Shown piece after piece: positions 33,792 through 41,766 of a stretch of DNA of 49,047 nt; within the stretch, counting starts at the first letter, position 1, and every line of letters begins with the position of its first letter. The notes beneath the pieces are model-generated. The model made no database searches. It was not told the origin of the DNA and worked only from the letters and a program-made list of their open reading frames with translations. Source of the DNA: Candidatus Eiseniibacteriota bacterium (GTDB lineage Bacteria > Eisenbacteria > RBG-16-71-46 > CAIMUX01); NCBI GenBank assembly GCA_029569475.1, contig JAKQSZ010000050.1:1-49047 (forward strand), written 5' to 3'. Both the position numbers and the translations under genes were made by a program.

Positions 33792-33819
33792 ACTATTCAT
33801 GCCACGGCCGCCCTGTCAA
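33792..33819 (-). promoter_or_regulatory. Probable secDF promoter
   Basis: On the minus strand TTGACA (perfect -35), 16-bp spacer, AATAGT (four of six). Transcription would start near 33785, about 40 nt before secD. Confidence 0.55.
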
Positions 33820-33880
33820 CGCAAAAGGGCGCCGCCCGCGGTCCGACGCGGGCGGGCATGTGAGGGGAGGAAGGCGAACC

Positions 33881-33909
33881 GGCGGAAGTCCGGAATGGGG
33901 ACTTCCGCC
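33881..33909 (-). terminator. Hairpin between secD promoter and lipoprotein operon end
   Basis: A perfect 11-bp stem (GGCGGAAGTCC/GGACTTCCGCC) with a 7-nt loop, 30 nt beyond the stop at 33939. It has no T run on either strand, so it may be a weak or factor-assisted terminator, or an mRNA 3'-end stabiliser. Confidence 0.4.
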
Positions 33910-33938
33910 GGGTGGCGGAAACGCCGGGAAGAGCCGCG

Positions 33939-34532
33939 TTACTCGGCGCGGGCCATCAACCCACCGATCGGCTGATCCTCCCAGCGCCAGATGCGGAAGA
34001 GGGGACGTCCATCGCTGGCCTTCTCGTTGGGATACTGCTTGAAGTAGAAGGTCGCCTGTCCGTCCACGACCTTGTAGATCCAGACCTCGTTGTTCTCCTT
34101 GCGGGTGTCGAGGATGAGGTTGATCTCGTGGACGTTGACCTTCCAGGTGTCCGGGAACTCGTCGTTGGACTCCTCCGCCGCATCCTGTTCGAAGCTGAGC
34201 TGGATGCGATCGAGGAGGTCGCTCGAGAACATCTTCTCGTGAGTGTCGCGTTCCTCGTCCAGCCCCCAGGAGGCCGGTGTCGGGTCCACCGGGTCCCCGA
34301 CGTCCGCGGGACTGAAAACGAAGGTGAAGTCGGTGGCGAAGAGCTTCAGGTACTCGTTGAAGCTCCGCTTCAGATACGCGTTCTGCAGGTTCGCGAGGCA
34401 GTAGGCCGGGGAGCTCTGGGGCAGCCACTCCGACGTCTCCTCCGGCTTGGTCTTCTTGGGCGAGAAGACGCAGCCGCCCGCCAGGACGGCGACGGCGACG
34501 GCGAGACCTACAACTCGAATCCAGGTTTTCAT
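33939..34532 (-). CDS. Lipoprotein, paralogue of the next upstream gene
   Basis: A 197-aa lipoprotein (signal RVVGLAVAVAVLAGGC, Cys at about 21). The mature domain, with YCLANLQNAYLKRSFNEYLK, LFATDFTFVFSPADVGDPVD, WGLDEERDTHEKMF, NEVWIYKVVDGQATFYFKQY and PLFRIWRWEDQP, has the helix-then-sheet order of an NTF2/SnoaL-like fold, here inferred from the pattern only. Start ATG 34532 has AGAGGA upstream. Nearly the same motif order occurs in the gene at 34607-35278. Function unknown; it is expected at the outer membrane, near the barrel protein encoded upstream. Confidence 0.75.
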   Translation of the reverse strand: MKTWIRVVGLAVAVAVLAGGCVFSPKKTKPEETSEWLPQSSPAYCLANLQNAYLKRSFNEYLKLFATDFTFVFSPADVGDPVDPTPASWGLDEERDTHEKMFSSDLLDRIQLSFEQDAAEESNDEFPDTWKVNVHEINLILDTRKENNEVWIYKVVDGQATFYFKQYPNEKASDGRPLFRIWRWEDQPIGGLMARAE

Positions 34533-34606
34533 GGGATGGCTCCTCTTGGCGTTCTGCCCTCTTGTGTTCATCGGTTGGGACCGGGTTGTGCTACATCATG
34601 TTGTGA

Positions 34607-35278
34607 TCAGAAGATGACCTGCCCCCGGTGCCGGATCAGGCACATGGTGGCATTATCGCTGTCCCGGATGTCGATCCAGCGGGTCACGTGGTACCGGCCG
34701 CCGGTCTGCTTCAGGTAGAGGTCGACCCGCCCCGAGATCGTGGTGTCGGCAGCGCCCCGGGTGAACTTCAATTGATACGAGAGGTCCTCATAGTACACCT
34801 CGTCGCCGATTCCCTGGGGCGGTTCGATGTTGCCGAACGTCATGGTCACGACCACGTTCGCCTGCTGCTTGTCGGCGAAGATGGACGTAAAGGCGTCCAG
34901 TTCATCATCGCGCGTCCAGTTGGTGAAACGGTTGGGATCATTGATCAGCGGGATGTCGGCCGCGCTCGGCACCACCAGGAGCGTCTCGGCAATGGACTGC
35001 ACGTAGATGGGAGCGGACTTCGCCTTCATCGCCTCCCGGATGTTGTAGAGCACCGAGTCGGGAGAGGTCGGGTTGCGTTGTGGAACCTGGGCGCCGGTGG
35101 GATCTTCCGATTCCCGCGTCGAGAAAATGCAGCCGGAAATCAGCACCGCCAGGGCCGTCCCCAGGGCAACGGCCCACCCTCCCGCCCGGCGCCGCGCCAG
35201 GCGGGGAGCCGACCGGCCCAGGCCGGCAAGCGCCGTCCTCCGCGGGGCGCCGGCGCTTCTGTCGGACAATCTCTTCAT
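34607..35278 (-). CDS. Lipoprotein, paralogue of the next downstream gene
   Basis: A 223-aa lipoprotein with signal GGWAVALGTALAVLISGC (Cys near 50) after an Arg-rich n-region. Body: VLYNIREAMKAKSAPIYVQS, IAETLLVVPSAADIPLINDP, WTRDDELDAFTSIFADKQQA, DEVYYEDLSYQLKFTRG and GRVDLYLKQTGGRYHVTRWI. Align 'LYNIREAMKAKSAPIYVQSI' with 'LANLQNAYLKRSFNEYLKLF', 'VVPSAADI' with 'VFSPADVG', and 'TRDDELDAFTSIF' with 'LDEERDTHEKMF' of the downstream gene: they are clearly paralogues. An NTF2-like fold is my inference. Start ATG 35278 preceded by AAGGATAAGG. It lies 62 nt after the barrel gene. Confidence 0.75.
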   Translation of the reverse strand: MKRLSDRSAGAPRRTALAGLGRSAPRLARRRAGGWAVALGTALAVLISGCIFSTRESEDPTGAQVPQRNPTSPDSVLYNIREAMKAKSAPIYVQSIAETLLVVPSAADIPLINDPNRFTNWTRDDELDAFTSIFADKQQANVVVTMTFGNIEPPQGIGDEVYYEDLSYQLKFTRGAADTTISGRVDLYLKQTGGRYHVTRWIDIRDSDNATMCLIRHRGQVIF

Positions 35279-35340
35279 CCTTATCCTTCCGTTGTCCTTT
35301 CACCGGAACCGGGCCTGGGTTCCAACCGGCCCGGCCGGTT

Positions 35341-37344
35341 CTAGAAAATGCGGTTCAGCGAGGCGGAGATCGTCCAGTAGTTGTCCTCCGCCGTGCTCAG
35401 GACGCGCTCCGCGTCCGAGTTGACCGAAAAGCGGGGGCTGAACTGGTGATTGAGCGTGAAACCGCCTCGAAACTCGTATTTCTCCCTGGTGGTCGTGTTG
35501 TTCGTCGTCAGAAGCCGGGTGCGGGTGATCTCGGCCTTCTGGGTGGCATGCAATTCGAAGGACTCGCTGAAGTTGTACCCGGTCGTCACGTCGAGGGTCT
35601 GGTACGTCTCCTTGGTGGACTTGGCGTAGGCCCGCTCCTGCCCGAGCTGCCGGACGTACTTGCCGGAATCCTTGTACCGGAAGACGTGGGCGAGGTCGCA
35701 GCGGATCCTCGTGCCCAGCAGGCTGGTCAGGGTCGTCCTCACCTCGGTCGTGCGCACGAGCTGGTTGCGATTCTCGTCGTAACCGAAGACCGTGTAGTCC
35801 GCTGTGATCGAGTACTTCTGGGTCACCTTGAGGTCCGGACGGTAAAGATAGGAGACTTCGCCTCCAAAGAGATAGCGGGACAGCTCATTGCTGCTGGCGG
35901 CCGATCGTCCAGGAATGTTGGCCGTCTTCGTCTCATCATAACGCGCCAGGAGCCGGGACTCGATCTTCTTGACGGGACGGTAGCCGATCGCCGTATCGAA
36001 GTACCAGCGCAGGACATCCTTGTCTGCGGAACCATCGTCGTACTTGGACTGGTCGAGCGAGGTCTCCGCGGTGGTGAAGACGACGACTTTGCTCCCCATC
36101 GGACGGCGCAGCGTCTGCTTCAGGCTCTTGCGATAGGAGGTGTAGTCCGCCGAACGCTCCGTCGTGTTGCGCGATCTCTCGGTCGTAAACGTCGTGTTCG
36201 ACTCGATCCGGTCAAGAAAACCGAAGACTGGACCGGTGGTGAACTTCACGTCCAGGTCCCCCGAGGTGCGGCGCCGCGCCCGATCGTCGGAACCGAGTTC
36301 GTAGCGCGCGTCGCTCAGGCTGCTGGAGCCGGTCATCCCGAGCTCGACGCCCCATCGGGGAGTCACCGTGACATCCAGCGCAAGGCTCTGGTCGGTCCCA
36401 TCCTTGGTTTCATGGCCGCGGAGCTCGCCGCCGTAGTTGTAATAGTACTGGTTGGTGTCCTTGTTGTAGTTGCCCGTCAGCGCCACCCGGGTGGTCTTGG
36501 AGGGGGTCCAGGTCCCGGCGGCGGCGAAGCGCCTTCCCTGGCTGTTGTTGGGCGCGCTTTCGGTGGAATCGGCAAACTGCTTGAGGAAGGTGTGGGAATC
36601 CTCCGTCAGCCGGTAGACCCGCCCGGTAAGATCGAACTTCAGGGTCTGTCCCTGAATCAGCTTCAGTTGGGTCTCCAGCGCGGGATTCGACCCGTCGGCC
36701 TCGGTGGAGTCGTCGCGGGTGGCGATCCCTTCGGTGTTCCAGAGCTGGCTGATGTCGCGCGAAGAGGTCAGGCCGGTCGAGGCGGTTACGGTCCAGGTGA
36801 CGTTTTCCGGCGCGGCCCCGAACGCCCGCGAGGCCAGAGCCCCCAGATGGCCGTCAGAAACGAAGAGCCTGGCGTTGGTGTCGTTGCTGACCACCCGGTT
36901 GATGTTGGTCGAGGAGTAGCTGCGGCGAACGGTCATTTCGGCGCCGGCCGAGACGCCTCCCTGCCCCGCCAGGCCATACTCCAGCCGCGCCACAATTCGC
37001 CCATCGCGCCGCTTGGAGTCGTTCTGCGCGGAGTTGCTCGACGTAGTGACCCCCAGTTCGGTCGTCAGGTTGACCATCGCGGCCTGGCGGTTGACCTTCA
37101 GCAACTGGTCCCAGTCGGTCGTGGTCCGGTTGACATTGACACGGGAAGCGTAGTTGGGCCGGACGCCCCACATTTCCAGAAACGAGTCCCGAACCTCGGC
37201 GCTGTCCACCTGCTGGCCGTGGACCGCCCCGGCGAGAAGCAACAAGGCGAGAGCCCCGGCAAGGGAAACATGCCCCCGGCCACCCAGGGCACGCCATCCA
37301 GCGACAGTCAAACCCCGCTCCCTGAAAATCGTCGAAAGTGTCAC
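35341..37344 (-). CDS. Large outer-membrane beta-barrel protein of unknown function
   Basis: A 667-aa protein with signal SLAGALALLLLAGAVHGQ and almost only amphipathic beta strands afterwards, for example GRIVARLEYGLAGQGGVSAG, TKTTRVALTGNYNKDTNQYY-like strands, WGVELGMTGSSSLSDARYEL, RWYFDTAIGYRPVKKIESRL and ELHATQKAEITRTRLLTTNN. It ends ISASLNRIF, with the terminal Phe used by the BAM complex. Perhaps 26 or more strands. I recognise no family. Start: GTG 37344 is the longest; TTG 37311 has AGGGAG 6 nt upstream and may be the true start. Promoter at 37432-37460; two paralogous lipoproteins follow. Confidence 0.72.
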   Translation of the reverse strand: MTLSTIFRERGLTVAGWRALGGRGHVSLAGALALLLLAGAVHGQQVDSAEVRDSFLEMWGVRPNYASRVNVNRTTTDWDQLLKVNRQAAMVNLTTELGVTTSSNSAQNDSKRRDGRIVARLEYGLAGQGGVSAGAEMTVRRSYSSTNINRVVSNDTNARLFVSDGHLGALASRAFGAAPENVTWTVTASTGLTSSRDISQLWNTEGIATRDDSTEADGSNPALETQLKLIQGQTLKFDLTGRVYRLTEDSHTFLKQFADSTESAPNNSQGRRFAAAGTWTPSKTTRVALTGNYNKDTNQYYYNYGGELRGHETKDGTDQSLALDVTVTPRWGVELGMTGSSSLSDARYELGSDDRARRRTSGDLDVKFTTGPVFGFLDRIESNTTFTTERSRNTTERSADYTSYRKSLKQTLRRPMGSKVVVFTTAETSLDQSKYDDGSADKDVLRWYFDTAIGYRPVKKIESRLLARYDETKTANIPGRSAASSNELSRYLFGGEVSYLYRPDLKVTQKYSITADYTVFGYDENRNQLVRTTEVRTTLTSLLGTRIRCDLAHVFRYKDSGKYVRQLGQERAYAKSTKETYQTLDVTTGYNFSESFELHATQKAEITRTRLLTTNNTTTREKYEFRGGFTLNHQFSPRFSVNSDAERVLSTAEDNYWTISASLNRIF

Positions 37345-37365
37345 ACAGCTCGCGCTCGGCGAGAT

Positions 37366-37407
37366 TCAGTAGCAAGTGCCGTTAGCGGGCCCTCCGATGT
37401 CCTGCAT
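37366..37407 (-). CDS. Possible 13-codon upstream ORF in the barrel operon leader
   Basis: Begins at ATG 37407, about 18 nt after the predicted transcription start, and encodes MQDIGGPANGTCY followed by TGA 22 nt before the barrel start. No Shine-Dalgarno sequence precedes it, so it may be chance; its frame is open for another 20 codons upstream, but that part lies in the promoter. Confidence 0.22.
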   Translation of the reverse strand: MQDIGGPANGTCY

Positions 37408-37431
37408 GGTGTTGTATTTCTGGCCTAAGGC

Positions 37432-37460
37432 ATTGTAGCCCCGGGAACCGCCCGTGTCAA
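37432..37460 (-). promoter_or_regulatory. Near-consensus promoter of the barrel/lipoprotein operon
   Basis: On the minus strand TTGACA (perfect), 17-bp spacer, TACAAT (five of six). This is the best sigma70-type promoter in the window. Expected transcription start about 37425, leader about 80 nt. Confidence 0.76.
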
Positions 37461-37630
37461 TCGGACCCCGGGGCTCCCCAAGGACATCGGGCGGCAACCA
37501 CCCAGCTTACCACGCCGCGGCTGCGCCAGCTTGACACCCTACCCCGACATTGCGAACTGGCGCGCGCCGGGGGCCGGATTTGCTATCTGCAATCGCCTCC
37601 ACGGCCCGCCGACGGCTGCGCCCGGTCCTG

Positions 37631-37659
37631 TTGACGCTGCAGGTCCCGGGGGCTAGGCT
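37631..37659 (+). promoter_or_regulatory. Possible promoter of the flippase-polB operon
   Basis: TTGACG, 17-bp spacer, TAGGCT. A good -35 box and ideal distance, but a poor -10. It would leave a leader of about 115 nt before the gene at 37782. Confidence 0.4.
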
Positions 37660-37781
37660 CCCCCCATGCCAGACCAGACTGCCGAGCCTGCCCCCGATCG
37701 AGACCCCGGCTGGGGTTCTGCAACGGCAAGTAATTACAAATTTTTGACTTGTAGCTCCCCTGACCCCCGGCGGCCGGGCTG

Positions 37782-39377
37782 ATGCGGCAACGCTCCGCCG
37801 GCGAGAAAGTCACCGGCGCCATTTCCTGGACGCTGGTGCCGCGGGCGACCCAGCTCTGCGTCTCCGTCGTCACCTCCATCTTCATCGTCCGGACGTTGGG
37901 GCAATACAACTACGGTACCTTGAGCGTCCTGAGGACGATCCTGGCCGTCGGGGTGGTGTTCCTCGGTTTTGGGCTGGGCCATGCCATCAACCGGTTCGTT
38001 CCGGAGCTGCGGGTCACGGGCCCCCGGGAAGGGGGACGCCGGCTTCTTCTGCGGAGCCTGCGCCTGCAGTTCGCCCTCTGGGCCGGGGTCTGCGCTCTCC
38101 TTCTGCTCTTGCGTCCGCTCCTTCTGGAGCGCTTCCCGACGTACGCCGATCTGCTCATCCTGGGATCGCTGCTGTCGATCCTGGAGGTGACCGCGGGCAC
38201 CCTCAACCAGTACGCCCTGGCCACCTACCGGGCTCGGGAGATGGCGCTGGCGAACAGCTTCAGCGCGCTCGTGCTGGCCGGCGCCCTGGCTGGGTTGCTG
38301 CGCTCGGGACTGCTCGTCGAAGGCGTCCTCCTGGCGTCGGCGATCAGCAACCTGGCGATCGTCACCCTCCTCTCGCTGTCCCTGCGTCGATCGTTCCGCG
38401 ACGCCGCGACACCACCGGCCTCTCCCGCGCCATCCCTCACCGACCCGGCGGCCCTTGCTCCGGCGGGCGACCTTTCGGCCGCACCGATGCCTCCGGAACG
38501 CGGCGCCGGCAGCGGGATGTTCCCCTGGAAGCGGCTGCTCGCCTATGCCCTTCCGTGGATTCCCAACAACATCCTCCTCTACGTCATCTGGCGTCAGTCG
38601 GAGACGCTGCTGCTGGGGATCTACCGGACGCGAGAGGAGGCAGGCCTCTTCGACCTCGCGTACAAGCTCCCTCAGATGGTGCTGGAGTTCGTGCCGGGCG
38701 CGGTCTATCCGCTCGTGCTGGCGGGCTTCGCCGAGACCGCGACCCGGGCGAAGGAACGGATGCCGGAGGTGATCGCCACCTTCTACCGCCTGCTCTTCTT
38801 CGTCGTGGCCCCGCTCAGCGTCATGGGCATGGCGATGGGAGATCTCCTGCTGCGCACGATGTACGGCGCCGATATGGCGGGAGCCGGGATCTACTGCCAG
38901 GCCTTCTTTCTCATCTTCGCCCTCAGCTTCTTCGGCACCCCGCTCAGCATGACCGTCTACATCGTGGAAAAGGTCTGGATCAACCTGGTCCTGAACATCG
39001 CTTACGGGGTGGTCACGATTGGTCTCGACCTGATCCTGATCCCTCGCTATGGACTGCTGGGCGCCACCATTCCGACAGGGATCGTGACTGCCCTGACGCC
39101 GATCGTCCGCTACCTCGTCGCGCGCCGCTACATGAGCGGCATCACGATCCCGTGGCGGTTCATCGGCCGGTGCTACCTGGCCTCCCTTCCGCTGGCGCTG
39201 CTCTTCTGGGCCAAGCAGTGGTGCCACAGCCCCTGGCAGACCGCCTTGCTGCTGCTGGCCGCGGCTGTGGCCACGCTCCTCAGCTACCGTCTCTTCCACG
39301 TGCTGGGCCGCGAGGAGCGGAACTTCCTGAGCCGTTCGCGTCTTCCCGCCCGCCATCTCATCCTGCGGCTCCTCTAG
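37782..39377 (+). CDS. Polysaccharide/lipid flippase (Wzx-like, MATE/MOP superfamily)
   Basis: A 531-aa polytopic membrane protein, expected to flip lipid-linked sugars across the inner membrane. About 12-14 hydrophobic helices are visible; the opening VTGAISWTLVPRATQLCVSV and LGQYNYGTLSVLRTILAVGV are typical of the family. The long segment SLSLRRSFRDAATPPASPAP to GSGMFPWKRLLAYALPWIPN is a non-membrane insert in the middle, about 55 residues, Pro/Ala-rich. After it LLLGIYRTREEAGLFDLAYK matches the family's second-half start. No other capsule or O-antigen gene is in the window. The ATG has no obvious ribosome site. polB follows after 12 nt. Confidence 0.83.
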   Translation: MRQRSAGEKVTGAISWTLVPRATQLCVSVVTSIFIVRTLGQYNYGTLSVLRTILAVGVVFLGFGLGHAINRFVPELRVTGPREGGRRLLLRSLRLQFALWAGVCALLLLLRPLLLERFPTYADLLILGSLLSILEVTAGTLNQYALATYRAREMALANSFSALVLAGALAGLLRSGLLVEGVLLASAISNLAIVTLLSLSLRRSFRDAATPPASPAPSLTDPAALAPAGDLSAAPMPPERGAGSGMFPWKRLLAYALPWIPNNILLYVIWRQSETLLLGIYRTREEAGLFDLAYKLPQMVLEFVPGAVYPLVLAGFAETATRAKERMPEVIATFYRLLFFVVAPLSVMGMAMGDLLLRTMYGADMAGAGIYCQAFFLIFALSFFGTPLSMTVYIVEKVWINLVLNIAYGVVTIGLDLILIPRYGLLGATIPTGIVTALTPIVRYLVARRYMSGITIPWRFIGRCYLASLPLALLFWAKQWCHSPWQTALLLLAAAVATLLSYRLFHVLGREERNFLSRSRLPARHLILRLL

Positions 39378-39389
39378 AGCGTCCCGGCC

Positions 39390-41726
39390 ATGGCCCAGGG
39401 CTTCATCCTGCACCCGACCTGGTATGCCGAACACGGCCGTCCCGTCATCCACCTGTACGGCGTGCTCGAAGGGGGCGGCACTTTCGTCGTGCGGGACAAC
39501 ACGACCCGTCCTCTCTTCTACATTCTGGAGGACGAACTGCCGGCGGCGTTGCGGGTGGCGCCGGTTTCCGGCCGTCCCTCGAGCCTGCGGAGCCCGCAAG
39601 GCCGTCCCCTCCGCGAGGTGACGGCGGCAACCCCGGCGCGCCTGAAGGTACTTCGAGAACAGCTGGAATCCTCGGGTATCTCCACCTTCGAAGGGGACAT
39701 CTCCTTTGTCACTCGCTTCCTCCTGGATCGCGGACTCCGCGGCTCCATCGAGATCGAAGGAGCCTGGACCGCCGGACGCCGGGTGGACCGGATCTACCTC
39801 AACCCGCGGCTGCAGCCATCCGACTGGATCCCCTCGCTCACCGTGCTCTCGCTCGACATCGAGACTTCGCCCGACGCCGGCGAGGTCCTCTCGGTCGCGC
39901 TCTGGGGGGCGGGCGTCCGCGAGGTCCTGGTGATCGACGATGGCCGCCTTCCGGCCGTCGTCACGGTCGCCGGCGAGGAGGCCAGGGTGATCCCGTGCTC
40001 CGGCGAACTCGCCTTGCTGCGGGGGCTGCTCGAGCGCCTGCGCGCGATCGATCCCGATGTGCTGACCGGCTGGAACGTGATCGACTTCGATCTGCGCGTC
40101 CTCCTGGAGCACTTCGATGCGCACCACGTCCCCTTCCATCTCGGGCGCGCCGACCTGCCGGCCCGGCTGTTGCTGGACAACGCCGTCTGGGGAACCTCGC
40201 GGGCGCAGGTGCCGGGCCGGGTGGTGCTCGACGGGCTCTCGCTCCTCCGCTCCACGTTCGTCCGCCTCGAGGACTATCGCCTGGAGACCGCCGCGCGCGA
40301 GGTCCTGGGCAAAGGCAAGACGATCGTGGCGGCCGATCGCGCGGCCGAGATCATGCGCCTGTACCACGAGGATCGCGCGGCCTTCGTCGTCTACAACCTG
40401 ACCGACGCGGCGCTCGTCCTGGAAATCGTCGAGTCACGAAGCCTGGTGAAGCTGGCGGTGCGCCTCTCTCAGGTCACCGGCCTGCCGCTGGACCGGACCG
40501 GCGCGTCGATCGCCTCGTTCGATTTTCTGTACCTCGGAGAAATGCACCGCCGCGGGATGGCCGGGCCGACTGTCGATCCCGGGCAGGCGACCGCGCCGAC
40601 GCAGGGAGGCTTCGTCCTGGCCTCGCGCCCGGGGATCTACGACTTCGCCGTGGTCCTCGACTACCGCAGCCTCTATCCGAGTTTGATTCGAACCCTCCGC
40701 CTGGATCCGCTGGCGCTGGTAGCCGGCGCCGCGGAGGCCGCCACCGAAGAGGCGCCGATCCGCGCCCCCAACGGCGCGCTCTTCCGCCGCTGCGGAGGAA
40801 TCCTCCCCGAGCTGCTCGACCGGCTCTTCCCTCTGCGCGAGGCGGCCATCGCCTCCGGGGACACGTTGCGCGCGACCGCCATCAAGATCCTCATGAACTC
40901 CTTCTACGGCGTGCTGGCGACGCCACGCTGCCGCTTCTACTCGCCTCCCACGGCCAACGCCATCACCGGCTTCGGCCAGGAGACGCTGCGGTGGACATGC
41001 GAAGCGGTCGAGCAGCTAGGCTACGGCGTGCTCTATGGGGACACCGATTCGATCTTCGTCGAGACCCGCGCCGCCGGCGCGGCGGAAGCGGCACGCCTCG
41101 GGCAGGAGCTCTCCGAGAAGCTCACCCGAGCGCTGGCCGAGCGCCTGCGGCAGGAGCACGGGGTGGAAAGCCGCCTCCTCCTGCGCTTCGACCGGCTCTA
41201 TCACAAGCTGCTCATCCCGGCGCTGCGGGGCTCGACGGAAGGGAGCCGGAAGCGCTACGCGGGCCTGGTCCGGCGAGGCGATGAAGAGGAACTGGTCTTT
41301 GTGGGCCTGGAAACGGTACGGCGGGACTGGACCGATCTGGCCCGGACCTTCCAACGGGAGATGATTGCCCGCGTCTTCCGCCAGGAGCCGCTGGAGGAAT
41401 TCCTGCGCGGGTACCTGGCCAGCCTGCGCCGCGGGGACTTCGATCCCCTGCTCGTCTACCGCCGGGCGTTGCGCAAGCCGGAGGAGGCGTACACGCGCAC
41501 GACCCCGCCTCACGTCCAGGCCGCCCGGCGGCTCTCGCAGCCCGGGCGCATCGTCCGCTACGTCGTCACGACGGCCGGTCCCGAACCGGAAGAAGCCCGG
41601 GAGCACCCGATCGACCGCGAACACTACGTGGAGAAGCAGATCCGTCCGATCGCGGAGTCGATCCTGAGCCTGGTCGGCCTGGAATGGGACACGGTGGCCG
41701 GCGGGCAGGGCCGGCTCCCTTTCTGA
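39390..41726 (+). CDS. polB: Family B DNA polymerase (Pol II-like)
   Basis: A 778-aa B-family polymerase; E. coli Pol II has 783. Exonuclease: Exo I TVLSLDIETSPDAGE, Exo II LTGWNVIDFDLRVL, Exo III VVYNLTDAALV. Polymerase: motif A VVLDYRSLYPSLIRT, motif B TAIKILMNSFYGVLATPRCR and motif C VLYGDTDSIFVET, followed by KRYAGLV. Catalytic acids are present in all, so both activities should work. N-terminal domain about 1-150. The end QGRLPF resembles a beta-clamp binding peptide, as in E. coli Pol II. Role: replication restart and translesion or repair synthesis. Its ORF starts 12 nt after the flippase stop and is likely coupled to it. Confidence 0.93.
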   Translation: MAQGFILHPTWYAEHGRPVIHLYGVLEGGGTFVVRDNTTRPLFYILEDELPAALRVAPVSGRPSSLRSPQGRPLREVTAATPARLKVLREQLESSGISTFEGDISFVTRFLLDRGLRGSIEIEGAWTAGRRVDRIYLNPRLQPSDWIPSLTVLSLDIETSPDAGEVLSVALWGAGVREVLVIDDGRLPAVVTVAGEEARVIPCSGELALLRGLLERLRAIDPDVLTGWNVIDFDLRVLLEHFDAHHVPFHLGRADLPARLLLDNAVWGTSRAQVPGRVVLDGLSLLRSTFVRLEDYRLETAAREVLGKGKTIVAADRAAEIMRLYHEDRAAFVVYNLTDAALVLEIVESRSLVKLAVRLSQVTGLPLDRTGASIASFDFLYLGEMHRRGMAGPTVDPGQATAPTQGGFVLASRPGIYDFAVVLDYRSLYPSLIRTLRLDPLALVAGAAEAATEEAPIRAPNGALFRRCGGILPELLDRLFPLREAAIASGDTLRATAIKILMNSFYGVLATPRCRFYSPPTANAITGFGQETLRWTCEAVEQLGYGVLYGDTDSIFVETRAAGAAEAARLGQELSEKLTRALAERLRQEHGVESRLLLRFDRLYHKLLIPALRGSTEGSRKRYAGLVRRGDEEELVFVGLETVRRDWTDLARTFQREMIARVFRQEPLEEFLRGYLASLRRGDFDPLLVYRRALRKPEEAYTRTTPPHVQAARRLSQPGRIVRYVVTTAGPEPEEAREHPIDREHYVEKQIRPIAESILSLVGLEWDTVAGGQGRLPF

Positions 41727-41766
41727 AGCCGCACGCCGCACCTCGACAACTCACGCCGGAGTCTCC

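Larger units (their letters stand above)
37345..37781. other. Divergent control region between barrel operon and flippase gene
   Basis: About 440 nt holding two diverging promoters (minus 37432-37460, plus 37631-37659), a short upstream frame in the minus leader (37366-37407), and an AT-rich spot TAATTACAAATTTTTGACTT (37730-37749) just before the flippase gene. No further gene is supported. Confidence 0.6.

Noticed and set aside
37531..37553. Perfect TTGACA at 37531-37536 on the plus strand
   Set aside because: The bases at 16-18 bp distance (CGAACT, GAACTG, AACTGG) do not resemble a -10 box; the site at 37631 is better.
37734..40367. 877-codon minus-strand frame opposite flippase and polB
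   Set aside because: Antisense shadow; rich in Gln/Arg/Glu/Gly from reversed codons, no family motif.
38555..41284. 909-codon frame overlapping the flippase and polB genes
   Set aside because: Longest frame in its area but in a wrong frame; composition is Arg/Pro/Gly-rich and both true genes have complete family motifs.
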